Shown in pieces: positions 1 through 10,540 of a stretch of DNA of 64,000 nt. The notes under the pieces are model-generated. The model made no database searches. It was not told the origin of the DNA and was given only the letters and a program-made list of their open reading frames with translations. Source of the DNA: Clostridiales bacterium (GTDB lineage: Bacteria > Bacillota > Clostridia > Monoglobales > WRBX01). The DNA lies in the NCBI GenBank assembly GCA_031261985.1, contig JAISIR010000020.1:124001-188000 (forward strand), in the 5' to 3' direction. Both the position numbers and the translations under genes were made by a program. Positions within the stretch are counted from its first letter, which is position 1. Every line of letters starts with the position of its first letter.

Positions 1-1590
1 GCCAGCTTCATCAGCGTTTTTAGCTACGTACGTTAGTACATTGGCAGACAAATTTTCTATATAATTATATATTAGACTTGCACCAAGGAAACTTTCGTCC
101 TTAAAAACATCCTCAAGGTAATGACCGCTAAAGTTATTTTTGATAAATGTTAAAGTAGGTATGTTATACGCAATATCGTTTATACCATGACCAACACTAC
201 GATAATCATGTATTGTATAATTATCGTCTAAGAGTGCGGAATCTGCTACAAATTTTTTGATGGATTCGCTGAACTTAATCGGGTCATCAATAGCGCTCGG
301 TGTATCGTTATTTTGTTTACTAAAAATTGATGTTGTGTATTGTTCAACTAAATTGTAAGTATATTTTTTGATGTTTTCTAAAAGTTCTAAGGAGTTTCTG
401 TTGTTTTCAAACTTATAATCTTTTAAAAAGTAATATTCGTTATGCCTTTTTGCTAAATTAAAGAAAAAAGAGACTTCATCTAGTAATTTTGAAAATCCAT
501 TTTTTGAATAATCGAGGATTTTAAGGGCTTGTGCGTGTTGCTCGGTAATACTATGTAAAATTGTGTGAAATTCTACACGATAATAGTCTGTTGAATGTTT
601 AAAATTGGCATCATGGTTTTTAATAAGTAAATCTTTTACATGAGCGTCGATATTATCTATTAGATAATCAATAGCATCATTTAAATTTTCTACTTTTTTA
701 TCGTTAAAGCTTCTATTAAAAGGCAATTTTTCGTTTATTAAATAAATAAGCTTTATAAAATTATAAGTTTTTAAATCAAATTTTTTACTTAGTTGAAAAT
801 TTATCTCGCCTGGCAGCGCATCGTGTATTTCACCGTTGAAAAATGAGATATAGACATCGAGGAAGCGACCTACATTTTCATCTTTTATGCTGGATGGTCC
901 GTTGTTTTTAACGCTATCATTTAAATATTTTAGTTTATCACTAAGTGCGTTGCAAATAATTTTAAGGGTTGGTTCAGTTTTTGATGGGATTTCGACAGCA
1001 TCATTAATTAAAGCGTATATGTTTGGAAGAGTTTCGTTTGTAAGCTTACATAAATAGTCAAAATCATTTATACATCTATCTAGCTCTTTAATATTTTTTG
1101 TTTGCATGCTTGCCAAAATGGGAGTGACAAGCGCGGAGTATTTATTTATAATTTCTTTTTGCTTGGCAACTAATTTTTTGATATCGTTAAAAAGCGGCTC
1201 GGTATTTTTTATTGATTTAGGGCTAAAATCTAAAATAAGCTGTTCTATGGAGTCTTGTGCCTGGGGAATAAGAGCGGTTGTTTTATCAATCTCATTCTTA
1301 AATATAGCGTTGTACATAAGCGTTTTTGCCTTGGCTTCTTGCTCGGGCGTAACCTGGGATTTGCTGGCTTCGATTACAAAGTGGTCGAGTAGCGTTTTGC
1401 GCGCGTTATTTAGCTCGGCTTGAAGGTGATTAAGGCGTTCTTGTTCTTCTGGGTCGTTTTGATTGGCAGCTAAATCGGGGTGATATTTTTTAGTCAGCTC
1501 TTTATAGGCACTATTAACTTGAGCCTCGGTTGCGCCGAAATCTAGCTCTAGGGTAGCGTATGCGTTTTGGATTTGTTCAGTGTATGTCAT
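1..1590 (-). CDS. J1: J-domain array protein, class A (3' end beyond window)
   Basis: At least 530 aa, running off the left edge without a stop, so the C-terminus is not seen. The N-terminal ~70 residues form a J-domain with HPD at residues 37-39 and the array signature GATEAQVNSAY just before it; J-domains stimulate Hsp70 (DnaK) ATPase. There is no Gly/Phe region or zinc-finger domain, so it is not DnaJ itself. The body is predicted helical and unrecognised; it matches J10 most closely (shared MYNAIFK segment after the linker, and a YFLKDY motif near residue 389). The ATG is the only start that includes helix I of the J-domain. It lies 16 nt downstream of the J2 stop, as part of the same minus-strand transcript. 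Function beyond J-domain recruitment of Hsp70 is unknown. Confidence 0.85.
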   Translation of the reverse strand, partial: MTYTEQIQNAYATLELDFGATEAQVNSAYKELTKKYHPDLAANQNDPEEQERLNHLQAELNNARKTLLDHFVIEASKSQVTPEQEAKAKTLMYNAIFKNEIDKTTALIPQAQDSIEQLILDFSPKSIKNTEPLFNDIKKLVAKQKEIINKYSALVTPILASMQTKNIKELDRCINDFDYLCKLTNETLPNIYALINDAVEIPSKTEPTLKIICNALSDKLKYLNDSVKNNGPSSIKDENVGRFLDVYISFFNGEIHDALPGEINFQLSKKFDLKTYNFIKLIYLINEKLPFNRSFNDKKVENLNDAIDYLIDNIDAHVKDLLIKNHDANFKHSTDYYRVEFHTILHSITEQHAQALKILDYSKNGFSKLLDEVSFFFNLAKRHNEYYFLKDYKFENNRNSLELLENIKKYTYNLVEQYTTSIFSKQNNDTPSAIDDPIKFSESIKKFVADSALLDDNYTIHDYRSVGHGINDIAYNIPTLTFIKNNFSGHYLEDVFKDESFLGASLIYNYIENLSANVLTYVAKNADEAG

Positions 1591-1606
1591 TTTTTATAAA
1601 CTTCCT

Positions 1607-3778
1607 TTATCTAGGTAGATTTTGCGGTGGTAAGTTTTGTGGATTAGAATTTGCGCGGAACTGATTTAATTTTTGCATAATAGAAGCGCGATTTTCGTCG
1701 TTAATTTCCTGCGATTCATTATCTTTAGCCAATTCGTCGAACAATATTTTTTCTAAATTCCAACCATAAATTGTAGTGCAAAAGTTTTTTATAACATCAA
1801 CTTCTTGCTCGGTAAAACCAACAAAACCATCGGGGTACTTTTTTAATACATATGTTGCAAAAGTTTTTTCGGCGGGCAGGGGTATAAAATCGTGCCACTT
1901 TTTATAGAATATATTGTCGAATTTAGTATGGAAAGCATTGTCGTATATACCGAGCTGTCTTTGCAGCGCAAAGGGTTCTTCTATTAGTTCTTCAAAAAAA
2001 TCGCGTGTGTTTTTAGAATCGTTTACATTAAATTGCGTGTTTTTGACATCTTTTAAAAGTTTTAGTTTACTTAAAGTTTTATCTATGCAGTGCGATAGCT
2101 CTTCGACACCATTTAGCCCTTGGCAAAAGCTTGCAGATTCGTTTAAAAATTTGGTTGCGTCTTGTATAAATTTATCCGCTTTTTTATCGGTAAATATGTT
2201 TTTGTTTAAAATTAGTTTAGTTGCATAATCTTCGCATTTTAGGCTGAGTAACGAGAAAAGCCCTAATGAAAACTTGCTTGATTGGGTATCTAACACATAG
2301 GAGCTTATAGTTAAGGTTGTTGATGACTTTAAACTTTTAATTAATTTAGATTTCTCTACATAATCTTTAGCGTAGCGTAAATATACGTTTCTGGTTACTT
2401 TGCGCCCTGCTTTCGAGATTGGGTCAGAGTAGTCTTCACCTAGTTCTTTATAGTGTTTCAAGAATTCGCAGGCAGAGTTGTTGTATTCGATAAAGTCTTC
2501 CATTGATATGTTTAAATCTGGCTTGTTTTCTATTATAAAGTCGAAAATTTGCTCTTTTATATGTTTAAAGGTGTGGGCGTATTTGGGTTTGTAATCCTTT
2601 AAAAAGTATGATTTAGCGAATTTTGTATGTAGCTCAATAAGACATTTAAGTTGTCTTATATCCTCATCAAAATGACGTGTGTCAAAAGTTCTTTTGCCAA
2701 TTTTAAAACGCGTATGCTCGTCAAACCAATCACAAGCAATTGAAGCATTCATAGCTTTTTTAGTTAGCTTAGTTATTTCGTTGATAGCTTCGGTATCTAC
2801 GGTATCCCAACCTTTTATTAGGGTATCAAAAGCTTGCTCAATTTGAGGTGGATAAACGTTTAAGCGATTTTCTAAAATAATTTTAATTGCGTTGATGTGA
2901 CTCATATCGTCTGGTTTTTTCTTTATTGATTTAAGTTCTTCTTCAGTAAGGTCGGGCACGTTGCTTTTAATGTTTGCTAAAAAATAGAATTCGTCTGCAA
3001 ATTCTTCGATGCGTTTAATCCTAATATCAGAATGAAGAGTTTTTTGAAATATTGCCGGTAGTTTTGCAGCAGAATCTTTTGCTTCGTTAACTATATTTCT
3101 TGCTTTATGTGTATTGTCATCAGTAAATTTGTCAGTCTCTTTATTCCAAGTACTAATGCAATAACGGATATAATCGTCTAACTGATTTTCGGTTTTATTT
3201 AACATCTTTAAAAATTGTATAGCTTCGGGAGAAGCTATTATTTCGAGGTCGGCTACGTTATTTTTTAGTTCAAACATAGATGTTTTGTAATTGCTAAAGA
3301 TTACTCCCTTTATATTTTCAATTGCATCTAAAACATTTTTATGGTCTTCGAGATATTTATTGCCCATTTTTATAAAAGTTTCAATCTCAAGCATGGTAGG
3401 TGGGTAAAGCGGAAGACGTGATGAATTAGGATTAAGAATGTCGTTACTTATTTTAATGAGCTTTTTAACCTGTGGGATTTCTTCTCTTACGCTACGAATC
3501 AATAAATTCTTTATAATTTTTTCTTCTTCCTCGGGGGTAACTTGGGCTTTCTCGGCTTCGATTGCAAAGTAATCGAGCAGGGTCTTGCGGGCGTTATTTG
3601 CCTCGGCTAAAAGCTCGTTGCGATGTTCAATTTCTTCGGGCGTTAAGTTATCGTGGTTAATATCGGGGTGATATTTTTTAGCTATCTCTTTGTAGGCACT
3701 ATTAACTTGAGCCTCGGTTGCGCCGAAATCTAGCCCTAGGGTAGCGTATGCGGTTTTGATTAGTTCGTTGTGAGTCAT
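1607..3778 (-). CDS. J2: J-domain array protein, class B
   Basis: 723 aa. J-domain at residues ~5-70, HPD at 37-39, followed by the linker AQVTPEEEEK that nearly every array member has at about residue 80-90. The remaining ~630 residues are a Lys/Glu/Asn-rich, probably alpha-helical body with no family I recognise. J4 is its closest relative over the whole length. It carries the motif YFLKDY near residue 391, at almost the same position as in the class A proteins, which argues for common descent. The C-terminus is Pro/Asn/Gln-rich and ends in LPR. No signal peptide or membrane segment, so presumably cytosolic. It starts 24 nt after the J3 stop, with an AAAGGAG ribosome binding site. Confidence 0.88.
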   Translation of the reverse strand: MTHNELIKTAYATLGLDFGATEAQVNSAYKEIAKKYHPDINHDNLTPEEIEHRNELLAEANNARKTLLDYFAIEAEKAQVTPEEEEKIIKNLLIRSVREEIPQVKKLIKISNDILNPNSSRLPLYPPTMLEIETFIKMGNKYLEDHKNVLDAIENIKGVIFSNYKTSMFELKNNVADLEIIASPEAIQFLKMLNKTENQLDDYIRYCISTWNKETDKFTDDNTHKARNIVNEAKDSAAKLPAIFQKTLHSDIRIKRIEEFADEFYFLANIKSNVPDLTEEELKSIKKKPDDMSHINAIKIILENRLNVYPPQIEQAFDTLIKGWDTVDTEAINEITKLTKKAMNASIACDWFDEHTRFKIGKRTFDTRHFDEDIRQLKCLIELHTKFAKSYFLKDYKPKYAHTFKHIKEQIFDFIIENKPDLNISMEDFIEYNNSACEFLKHYKELGEDYSDPISKAGRKVTRNVYLRYAKDYVEKSKLIKSLKSSTTLTISSYVLDTQSSKFSLGLFSLLSLKCEDYATKLILNKNIFTDKKADKFIQDATKFLNESASFCQGLNGVEELSHCIDKTLSKLKLLKDVKNTQFNVNDSKNTRDFFEELIEEPFALQRQLGIYDNAFHTKFDNIFYKKWHDFIPLPAEKTFATYVLKKYPDGFVGFTEQEVDVIKNFCTTIYGWNLEKILFDELAKDNESQEINDENRASIMQKLNQFRANSNPQNLPPQNLPR

Positions 3779-3802
3779 AGGTATGACTCCTTTGTTTTAA
3801 AT

Positions 3803-6235
3803 TTATCTTGCCATGCTTATGGGAGGTGGAGCAGGTGGCGCAGGCGTGGGTTTAATATCTAAACCTGTAGAGACATTCATTCTTTCGATAATCTTTTCGT
3901 CTAGTTTATCTTTATATTTATCAAGTATAGGAACTAACTCTTCGCGCGGAATTTTTATTTTCCAGATGATTTGAAGCGACAGCGCATCGTACACATCGGG
4001 GCGGTGCTTTATATCGTACTTAATAGAAGGCTCTAACATCATGAGTGCGATTTTTTCGGCGGCGGTACGGTCATAATTAGCATTCGCTCTTCCTATAATT
4101 GCCTCGGGCGTTTTATAAATAGCTTGGTCAAATCTATCAACAATAAATTTTTCTAACGCTTTAGAATCGTTAATGTCTACACCTGAGTTTTTTAAACCTT
4201 GAAGCATCTCTTGAATATAGATTGCGGATTTATAAGCTTCTTTAAAATATATATCAGGCAGATGTTTATTAACTTTAGCTAAATATTCTTTGCTAAATTC
4301 TAAAAAATGAGCTTCGCTTTCGGTTAAAGTTTTATTTTTATCGAACAAAATTTTGACTAATAAATCTTTATAAAATTTATCGATGTTTCGTGTAACTTTT
4401 TGCGTTAAAGTTATATAACAGGGAGAATCTTCAAAGTAAAAACCTTCATAGATTTTTTTGCAAACCTCGTTATAATATGGAAGATTCATCATTTTTTCTA
4501 TCTCTTCAAAAACTTCTAGGCAATTTCTTAGATTACGCAAAGAGGATTTCTCGTAAGTGGCAGCATTGTTTTTATTTTCAAAATTTTCTACCTTATTAGC
4601 AAAATCACCTATTGAAGCGATAATTTCGCGTAACTCTTTGTGAAAAGTCGACGCATCGGCGTTGCCAAACATACCAGTTATCCATTTTATATGGCGACAA
4701 CACCATTTACTTATGTCATAATATATATCATAAGCATTAACGTAACCATCGCTTCTAAGAAATTCGGCAGGATAGAGATTTTTAAAGTTATTCTTCATAA
4801 ATGCAAGAGCAGGTACATTTTGCGCGTGACTGTTTAAATGTATACCGATTCTACGATATTTGTTTTTTGTAATATTATCACTAAAGGCAAAATCTGATAT
4901 AAATTTATGGATAGATTCGGCAAACTTGCTTGGGTCTTCTATTGCCGATTTTTCGTCGGCAGGAGTATCGAATATTGAAGTTGTGTATTGTTTAAGTGTT
5001 TCTTCGGTATGATTTTTAATGCTTTCTAAAATTTCTAACGTGGTTTTATGCTTTTCTAATTTGAAATCTTTTAAAAAGTAATATTGGTTATATGATTTTG
5101 CTAATCTAAAGAAAAGTGACGAGTCATGCAGGTGTTGCAGGAATTTTTCATTAATAAGTCTCTGGAGTTCTTGCCAATTTACGTAGTCTATTCTAAGATT
5201 ATTTAGAATTTCGCGAAACTGTTCTTCATAAAGGTCTTGTAAATATGAAAAATTAGGACTAGGATTATCTACAAGTGAATCTAACACATTAATATTAATG
5301 TTATCTAGCAGATAATCGACGCCGGCATTTACAAGTTGTATATTTGAACTAGAACTAAAATTTCTAGTAAAAGGCAGCGTTTCGTTTGTTGTGGTGATAA
5401 GTCTTAAGTGTGTATAAGAATCTTGGTAAAAAAGGTCACTACCTATCACTCCAGGAATCATCTCGCGTATTTTACCTTTAAAAAACGAGCTGTAAACGTC
5501 GAGGAAGCGACCCACCTCTTTACTATTTAAATTAGCCGGACCACCATTTTTTTGCACACTATCGTGTATAATTCTTAATTCGTTGGTAAGCGCATTATAT
5601 AGCGTGTTAAGCGTGGGGTTATCATGTGGTGGAGCTTTGACAACGTCATTAACCTCTTTTATTATTTTGGGCATAATTATGCTTGCAACTTCTGAGAAAT
5701 AGTCATAAGAATTTATATGTTTTTCTAGCTCTTCAATATTTTTTGCTTGCATTCTTACTAATAGAGGCGTGGCAAAGGCGGAGCATTTATTTAAAATCTC
5801 TTTTTGCTCGGCAACTAATTTTTTGACGTCATTAAAAAGTGGTGTGGCATTATTTATTCTTCGTTCGCCAAAATCAGCGATTATGCGTTTTATAGAAGTT
5901 TCAGCTTTGCTCATGACGAGTTTTGTTTTGTCGATTTCGGTTTTTAATGCGCTAGTGTACATAAGCCTTATCGCTTTATCTTGTTCCTTTTGTGAAACTT
6001 GTTCTTTAGCCTTTTGAAGGTCGAAATATTCTTGTAACGTATTGCGCGCGCCATTTAGCTCGGCTTGAAGGTGCCCAAGATGTTCTAACTCTTTTTGGTC
6101 GACCTTATTTTCACTTAAGTCGGGGTGATATTTTTTAGAAAGTGTTCTATAGGCAGCTTTAACTTGAGCCTCGGTTGCGCCGAATTCTAGCCCTAGGGTA
6201 GCGTATGCGGTTTTGATTAGTTCGGCATGTGTCAA
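3803..6235 (-). CDS. J3: J-domain array protein, class A, TTG start
   Basis: 810 aa. J-domain with HPD at 37-39; the body is class A and closest to J8 (shared TEIDKTKLV-type segment and IIADFG). YFLKD lies near residue 384. The C-terminal ~80 residues form the module shared by J3, J8, J9 and J10 (IPREELVPIL, then a TGLDI-type segment), leading to a Pro-rich tail ending SMAR. The start codon is TTG: it aligns with the ATG of all paralogues (MTHAELIK) and has AAGGAG nine bases upstream. The other members start at ATG, so this copy may be translated less. No known domain beyond the J-domain; function unknown. Confidence 0.88.
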   Translation of the reverse strand: MTHAELIKTAYATLGLEFGATEAQVKAAYRTLSKKYHPDLSENKVDQKELEHLGHLQAELNGARNTLQEYFDLQKAKEQVSQKEQDKAIRLMYTSALKTEIDKTKLVMSKAETSIKRIIADFGERRINNATPLFNDVKKLVAEQKEILNKCSAFATPLLVRMQAKNIEELEKHINSYDYFSEVASIIMPKIIKEVNDVVKAPPHDNPTLNTLYNALTNELRIIHDSVQKNGGPANLNSKEVGRFLDVYSSFFKGKIREMIPGVIGSDLFYQDSYTHLRLITTTNETLPFTRNFSSSSNIQLVNAGVDYLLDNININVLDSLVDNPSPNFSYLQDLYEEQFREILNNLRIDYVNWQELQRLINEKFLQHLHDSSLFFRLAKSYNQYYFLKDFKLEKHKTTLEILESIKNHTEETLKQYTTSIFDTPADEKSAIEDPSKFAESIHKFISDFAFSDNITKNKYRRIGIHLNSHAQNVPALAFMKNNFKNLYPAEFLRSDGYVNAYDIYYDISKWCCRHIKWITGMFGNADASTFHKELREIIASIGDFANKVENFENKNNAATYEKSSLRNLRNCLEVFEEIEKMMNLPYYNEVCKKIYEGFYFEDSPCYITLTQKVTRNIDKFYKDLLVKILFDKNKTLTESEAHFLEFSKEYLAKVNKHLPDIYFKEAYKSAIYIQEMLQGLKNSGVDINDSKALEKFIVDRFDQAIYKTPEAIIGRANANYDRTAAEKIALMMLEPSIKYDIKHRPDVYDALSLQIIWKIKIPREELVPILDKYKDKLDEKIIERMNVSTGLDIKPTPAPPAPPPISMAR

Positions 6236-6253
6236 CTAAAGTGACTCCTTTAT

Positions 6254-8428
6254 CTATTGTCTGCGTGGATTTTGTTGTGGCGGGTAAGGCGCGGCTTCGC
6301 TAATTTCGCTTAGTTTTTGTCTGATTGATTCCCTACCATCACCATCTCTTAGTGATTCTTTTTGCAAGAAAGCATCGATTTTTTCTTTATTAGTTAAAGA
6401 ATCATCTTTTAATATTGATACAACATTGGTGTCATAAAGTGTTGCTGCAAAGCTTATTATATCGGCTAAATCTTGCTCGGTAAAAGTATGTGGGCGTAGA
6501 GAATGTTGTGCCAATAAATACTTAGTAAAAGTTTTGTACGATGGTATAGGTTTAAGGTCGCATTTGCGCAGGTCGATATTAGTAAATTTATCGAAAAAAT
6601 CATCGTCTTTTGTATCTAGCCTATATGTTAAGTTTATGGGGTTTTCTAAAAAGCCTTTTATGAAGTCTTGCGTAGTTTTAGAATCGTTTATATTAAACTT
6701 TGCATCCCTGATTTCTTTTAAATATGCTACCGAATCTTCGACATCGATTAAATCATTTAATAAGTCTGTAACACCAAGTAATTTATTGTAAAAAGCTTTG
6801 GAATCGCTTACAAACTTTTCGGCTTCTTTTATAAATTTATCTATCTTTTTAGTGGTGAATATATCCTTTTTTAAAATCGATTGTATCGCGTAATCTTCGC
6901 ACCGTAAGTTAATTAATTTAAAAAGTCCTACTAAATATCCGCCTATTTTAGAATCTAGCAACGATTGGTTTACTGTTACATATTTATTTGGTTTTAAACT
7001 TTTAATGAAGCCAGATTTTACTATATGGTCAGCGGCGTAGCGTAAAAAGACGAATGTGTTCAACTGCTCGCTTGCTTTTGTGATTGTATCATAATGCATG
7101 GCTCGCTTTAAACCATACGCATTTAAAAATTCGCGAGCAGAGTTGTTATACTCTACAAAATGTTCCATAGGTTCTTTTAAATCTAGCTTTTTATCTATGA
7201 TAGTTTGAAGGATTTCGTCTTTTACATCGTCAAATTTTTCGGCATTTTTTGGATTAAAGCCTTTTAAAAAGTACGATTTAGAAGATTTTGCGTGCAACCT
7301 TACCAATGCTTTTAATTCTTTTAAATTTTCGTTATAGTAATTTGTATTTATTGTTTTTAAATTGGCTGCAAGTTTTTCAAGATGTTTATTAAAGTCAAGT
7401 AAAGCAGGGAAAACACTATCAACTTCGGTAATTAGTTTATTAATGCTGTCGATATCTACGGTATCCCAATTTTTAATGATGGAATCGTATGCTTGCTTCA
7501 TTTTTGGTGGATAAATGCTTATGCGATTTTCTAAAACGTTCCTAATTGCTGTGGCATAAGTAATATCGTTTGGCTTGTTTTTTATAGCCTCGATTTCTTG
7601 TTTAGTAAGGTCGGGAACGTCTGATTTAACTTTAAGCAAAAAAACTAACTCGTTTATTTTAAGCTGAATAAACGCGACATCTTTAGGAATGTTAAGCTTC
7701 CCTTTGATATCTTGCGCCAGGTTATAATTAAAAGTGTTTGCTTCTTTAATCAAGCCTTCTGCCTTAGATACAATTTGCGCTACCGAACTTTCGGTATCTT
7801 CGTTCCAATTATCTAGACAATAATCGGTTGACTTTAACAATAATTTATTGACCTCGTGAAGAGATTTTTTATATTGAAGGACATCGGGCGATAAAATGTA
7901 AGCAAGTGTATTTAAACCACCTTCTAATTCGGCAAAAAGTTTTTCGTAATTACGGAAGAGTAATCCTTTTTTATCGGCAATTGTGTCTAAATTTTTTGTA
8001 TGCTCGGCTATGTATTTATCGCCAAAGTCTAAAAACTTTCTAAGCTCTTGTTCGCTATCTTCAAAACCGTCAATCGAGAAAGCGTTGAATATATTATCGC
8101 ATTTGGTGTTGATTTCTTTAATTTGAGAGATTTCTGATTTAATACTATGTAATAATAAATCCTTTACAATATCCGCTTCTTCCTCGGGGGTAACTTGCTC
8201 TTTAGCCTCTTTAAGTTCAAAATAGGTTTGTAGAATTTCGCGTGCGTTGTTTGCCTCGCCTAAAAGGTCGTTGAACTTATCGATATTTTCTGGGGTATCG
8301 TTCATGTGTAAATCGGGGTGATATTTTTTAGCAAATTTTTTGTAGGCACTATCAACTTGAGCCTCGGTTGCGCTATCTTTAAGACCTAAAGTGTTAAATG
8401 CGTTTTTAATTTGTTCATCGTATGTCAT
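6254..8428 (-). CDS. J4: J-domain array protein, class B
   Basis: 724 aa, the full-length partner of J2 (723 aa). J-domain with HPD at 37-39, linker EQVTPEEEAD, then a helical body with a YFLKG variant of the YFLKDY motif near residue 389. The tail is Pro/Gln-rich and ends PRRQ, the one complete member whose last residue is not Arg, although Arg-Arg is one residue from the end. It starts 13 nt after the J5 stop, with an AGAGGT ribosome binding site. No membrane segment or signal peptide. Function unknown. Confidence 0.88.
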   Translation of the reverse strand: MTYDEQIKNAFNTLGLKDSATEAQVDSAYKKFAKKYHPDLHMNDTPENIDKFNDLLGEANNAREILQTYFELKEAKEQVTPEEEADIVKDLLLHSIKSEISQIKEINTKCDNIFNAFSIDGFEDSEQELRKFLDFGDKYIAEHTKNLDTIADKKGLLFRNYEKLFAELEGGLNTLAYILSPDVLQYKKSLHEVNKLLLKSTDYCLDNWNEDTESSVAQIVSKAEGLIKEANTFNYNLAQDIKGKLNIPKDVAFIQLKINELVFLLKVKSDVPDLTKQEIEAIKNKPNDITYATAIRNVLENRISIYPPKMKQAYDSIIKNWDTVDIDSINKLITEVDSVFPALLDFNKHLEKLAANLKTINTNYYNENLKELKALVRLHAKSSKSYFLKGFNPKNAEKFDDVKDEILQTIIDKKLDLKEPMEHFVEYNNSAREFLNAYGLKRAMHYDTITKASEQLNTFVFLRYAADHIVKSGFIKSLKPNKYVTVNQSLLDSKIGGYLVGLFKLINLRCEDYAIQSILKKDIFTTKKIDKFIKEAEKFVSDSKAFYNKLLGVTDLLNDLIDVEDSVAYLKEIRDAKFNINDSKTTQDFIKGFLENPINLTYRLDTKDDDFFDKFTNIDLRKCDLKPIPSYKTFTKYLLAQHSLRPHTFTEQDLADIISFAATLYDTNVVSILKDDSLTNKEKIDAFLQKESLRDGDGRESIRQKLSEISEAAPYPPQQNPRRQ

Positions 8429-8441
8429 AATAATTTACCTC

Positions 8442-10517
8442 TTATCTTAAATAATAATTTGGTATGGTGTAGCGTGAAGGTGGCGGTTTTGGAGTAAGAC
8501 GCTTGCTATATGTAATTTCTGGCAATTTTTCTGTATTGCAATTGTAGCGACCTTGTAAAAAGGGTTCAGCCATCTTCTTCACTTGCTCTGAGCCTAAACG
8601 TGTCATGGCAATTAAAGTTTGTTTGGTGGCGGTTCTGCCAAAAAGTTCTTCGCTTGTTTCGACCATTCCATGGAAATCGCTATAAAGTGGGTCGTCGTCA
8701 AACAGCTTAGTCAGCATTACTTCGGCTTGCTCTTGCGTGGTTAATTGGTCGATAGAGTTTTTGAATTCGATTAAATCGCTCACATAACCTTTAATAGTTG
8801 TTGGCATTCTACTAGGGCGAAAATGAGTTTCGAGTACTAATGGCTTTATTTTTTTGAAAAAATCGTTGGCAGAGTCTGCAAATTTTTGGATATCGTCTAA
8901 AATGCCTTCATCATCGCTAAGTATTAGCCTTATTGCGTATAAATCACATTTATTTTTAATGACATCTACTCCGTTCTCGATAATATAATCGTCCTTAGTA
9001 ATTTTGCCGGTAGCAAAACTTACGCCCTCTAGTGCGTAGGTGTCGATTCTATTGCCAAGTATAAATTTATGTGTTTTAAGACCATATTTATCGCGCTTAA
9101 TTGGTTGATATGTTTTCATAAGTTCTTTGACTTCGTTAACCTGTTGAACCACTTGAGAATGATTGTATTCGGCAGGTAATATATTAATCCATTTTTCGAG
9201 CTCTGGCTTAGGTAAAAGCCTGGTTTTTGCAACACGAGCGAAGGGTGCTAATTCAAACCAGTTGTTTAGACTGTTGGATTTTTTATAGGCAGCGCCTTTA
9301 GCTATATCGTAGTATAAAAATTCATCTATTTTATCGGGATTATTCAACACTTTATCGAACATAAAGCTTTCGGTTGAATCGTACAGGTACGTAAATATAG
9401 CATAAGTGCCAAGTGCCTTTTTAAAGTCTTTTATCTCTGGCGACATCTCAATTGTAGGCAATTTGCCGGTGGTTGCGTTATCTACATAGTCATAAAAATC
9501 TTTGATAGAATCTAGGAAACGGCCTTTTAAGATAATATCTGAAGTAGTCGAGTTGGCTTCGTTTCTTAGTATTTCGTCAGTGCGTTCGCATATTTTGTTA
9601 ATTATGGCAGGCAATGTTTCATGTAATATTTGATAGTTTTTACTTAAACCAATTTCTTCGTAAAAGTCTTTATTGTAAACGGTTGCAAAGACTTCTTTAA
9701 TTGCTGGCTTAGCTTTGACCAAATCATTGAGCATATCATTGGCAGCTGTTAATTTGTCGCGAATCCCCTTGAACCTGTAATACTTACTATACGCTTGGTC
9801 TTTTTTATTAATTTCTTCCCAACTTGAGCGTTTTTCGGCTATGTAATTCTTGTTCTCATCAATTAAAGCATTTAACTTAGGCACCATTTGGTTGTTAAAG
9901 CCAGATTTTACGTACGAGTTCATGAGTGCAATAGTTTTACCTGCTTTTATTGATATTTCTGCAGTTTCTCGCGTAATCTCCTGTGATTTTTTTATGCTGT
10001 TGAACATAGTTTTTAAATCGTCTAATTTAGATTTATAAGTGTTAAAACCTATACCTTTTTTATCCGAAATTTTTTCTAAAAAAGCATCTTGAACATTAAT
10101 GTACGCCTCGGTATTTTTAATGTACTCTTCAATTTCGGCTTGATTATTGGCATATTTATTGTTTGAAAAGTACCTGTCAATTTTTCTACTTTGCTTGATG
10201 AAACTCTCTAACGTGGGAATTTCCTTCTTAGCTACATACATTAAACTGATGGTGGCGGCTTTTTCTGCTTCCTCAGGGGTAACTTGGGCTTTAGCCGCCT
10301 CGATTTCTATATAATCCAGCAAAATTTTGCGGGCGGTGTTGGCTTGGGCTAGCAATTCGTTAAGGTGCGCAATTTCGTCTGGAGTATCGTTCATGTGTAA
10401 ATCGGGGTGATATTTTTTAGCTATCTCTTTGTGAGCACTATTAACTTGAGCCTCGGTTGCGCCGAGCTCTAGCCCTAAAGTTTCATATGCGTTTTTAATT
10501 TGTTCAGAATAAGTCAT
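8442..10517 (-). CDS. J5: J-domain array protein, class C
   Basis: 691 aa. J-domain with HPD at 37-39 and linker AQVTPEEAEK. The body begins with a segment (KKEIPTLESFIKQSRKI) shared with J12 and more weakly with J11, then diverges; it has no clear YFLKDY motif. The segment YQPIKRDKYGLK in the second half matches the point where the shorter J12 ends. The C-terminus is Pro-rich and ends YYLR. Its ATG follows AGAGGT and lies 23 nt after the J6 stop. No known domain besides the J-domain. Confidence 0.87.
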   Translation of the reverse strand: MTYSEQIKNAYETLGLELGATEAQVNSAHKEIAKKYHPDLHMNDTPDEIAHLNELLAQANTARKILLDYIEIEAAKAQVTPEEAEKAATISLMYVAKKEIPTLESFIKQSRKIDRYFSNNKYANNQAEIEEYIKNTEAYINVQDAFLEKISDKKGIGFNTYKSKLDDLKTMFNSIKKSQEITRETAEISIKAGKTIALMNSYVKSGFNNQMVPKLNALIDENKNYIAEKRSSWEEINKKDQAYSKYYRFKGIRDKLTAANDMLNDLVKAKPAIKEVFATVYNKDFYEEIGLSKNYQILHETLPAIINKICERTDEILRNEANSTTSDIILKGRFLDSIKDFYDYVDNATTGKLPTIEMSPEIKDFKKALGTYAIFTYLYDSTESFMFDKVLNNPDKIDEFLYYDIAKGAAYKKSNSLNNWFELAPFARVAKTRLLPKPELEKWINILPAEYNHSQVVQQVNEVKELMKTYQPIKRDKYGLKTHKFILGNRIDTYALEGVSFATGKITKDDYIIENGVDVIKNKCDLYAIRLILSDDEGILDDIQKFADSANDFFKKIKPLVLETHFRPSRMPTTIKGYVSDLIEFKNSIDQLTTQEQAEVMLTKLFDDDPLYSDFHGMVETSEELFGRTATKQTLIAMTRLGSEQVKKMAEPFLQGRYNCNTEKLPEITYSKRLTPKPPPSRYTIPNYYLR

Positions 10518-10540
10518 TGGTAATTACCTCTCTTACAATT

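Noticed and set aside
1106-1423. Open frame on the plus strand inside J1 (and similar ones at 5769, 12249, 20327)
   Set aside because: Antisense shadow of the J-domain linker region; recurs at the same place in each paralogue because the coding strand is conserved. No ribosome binding site.
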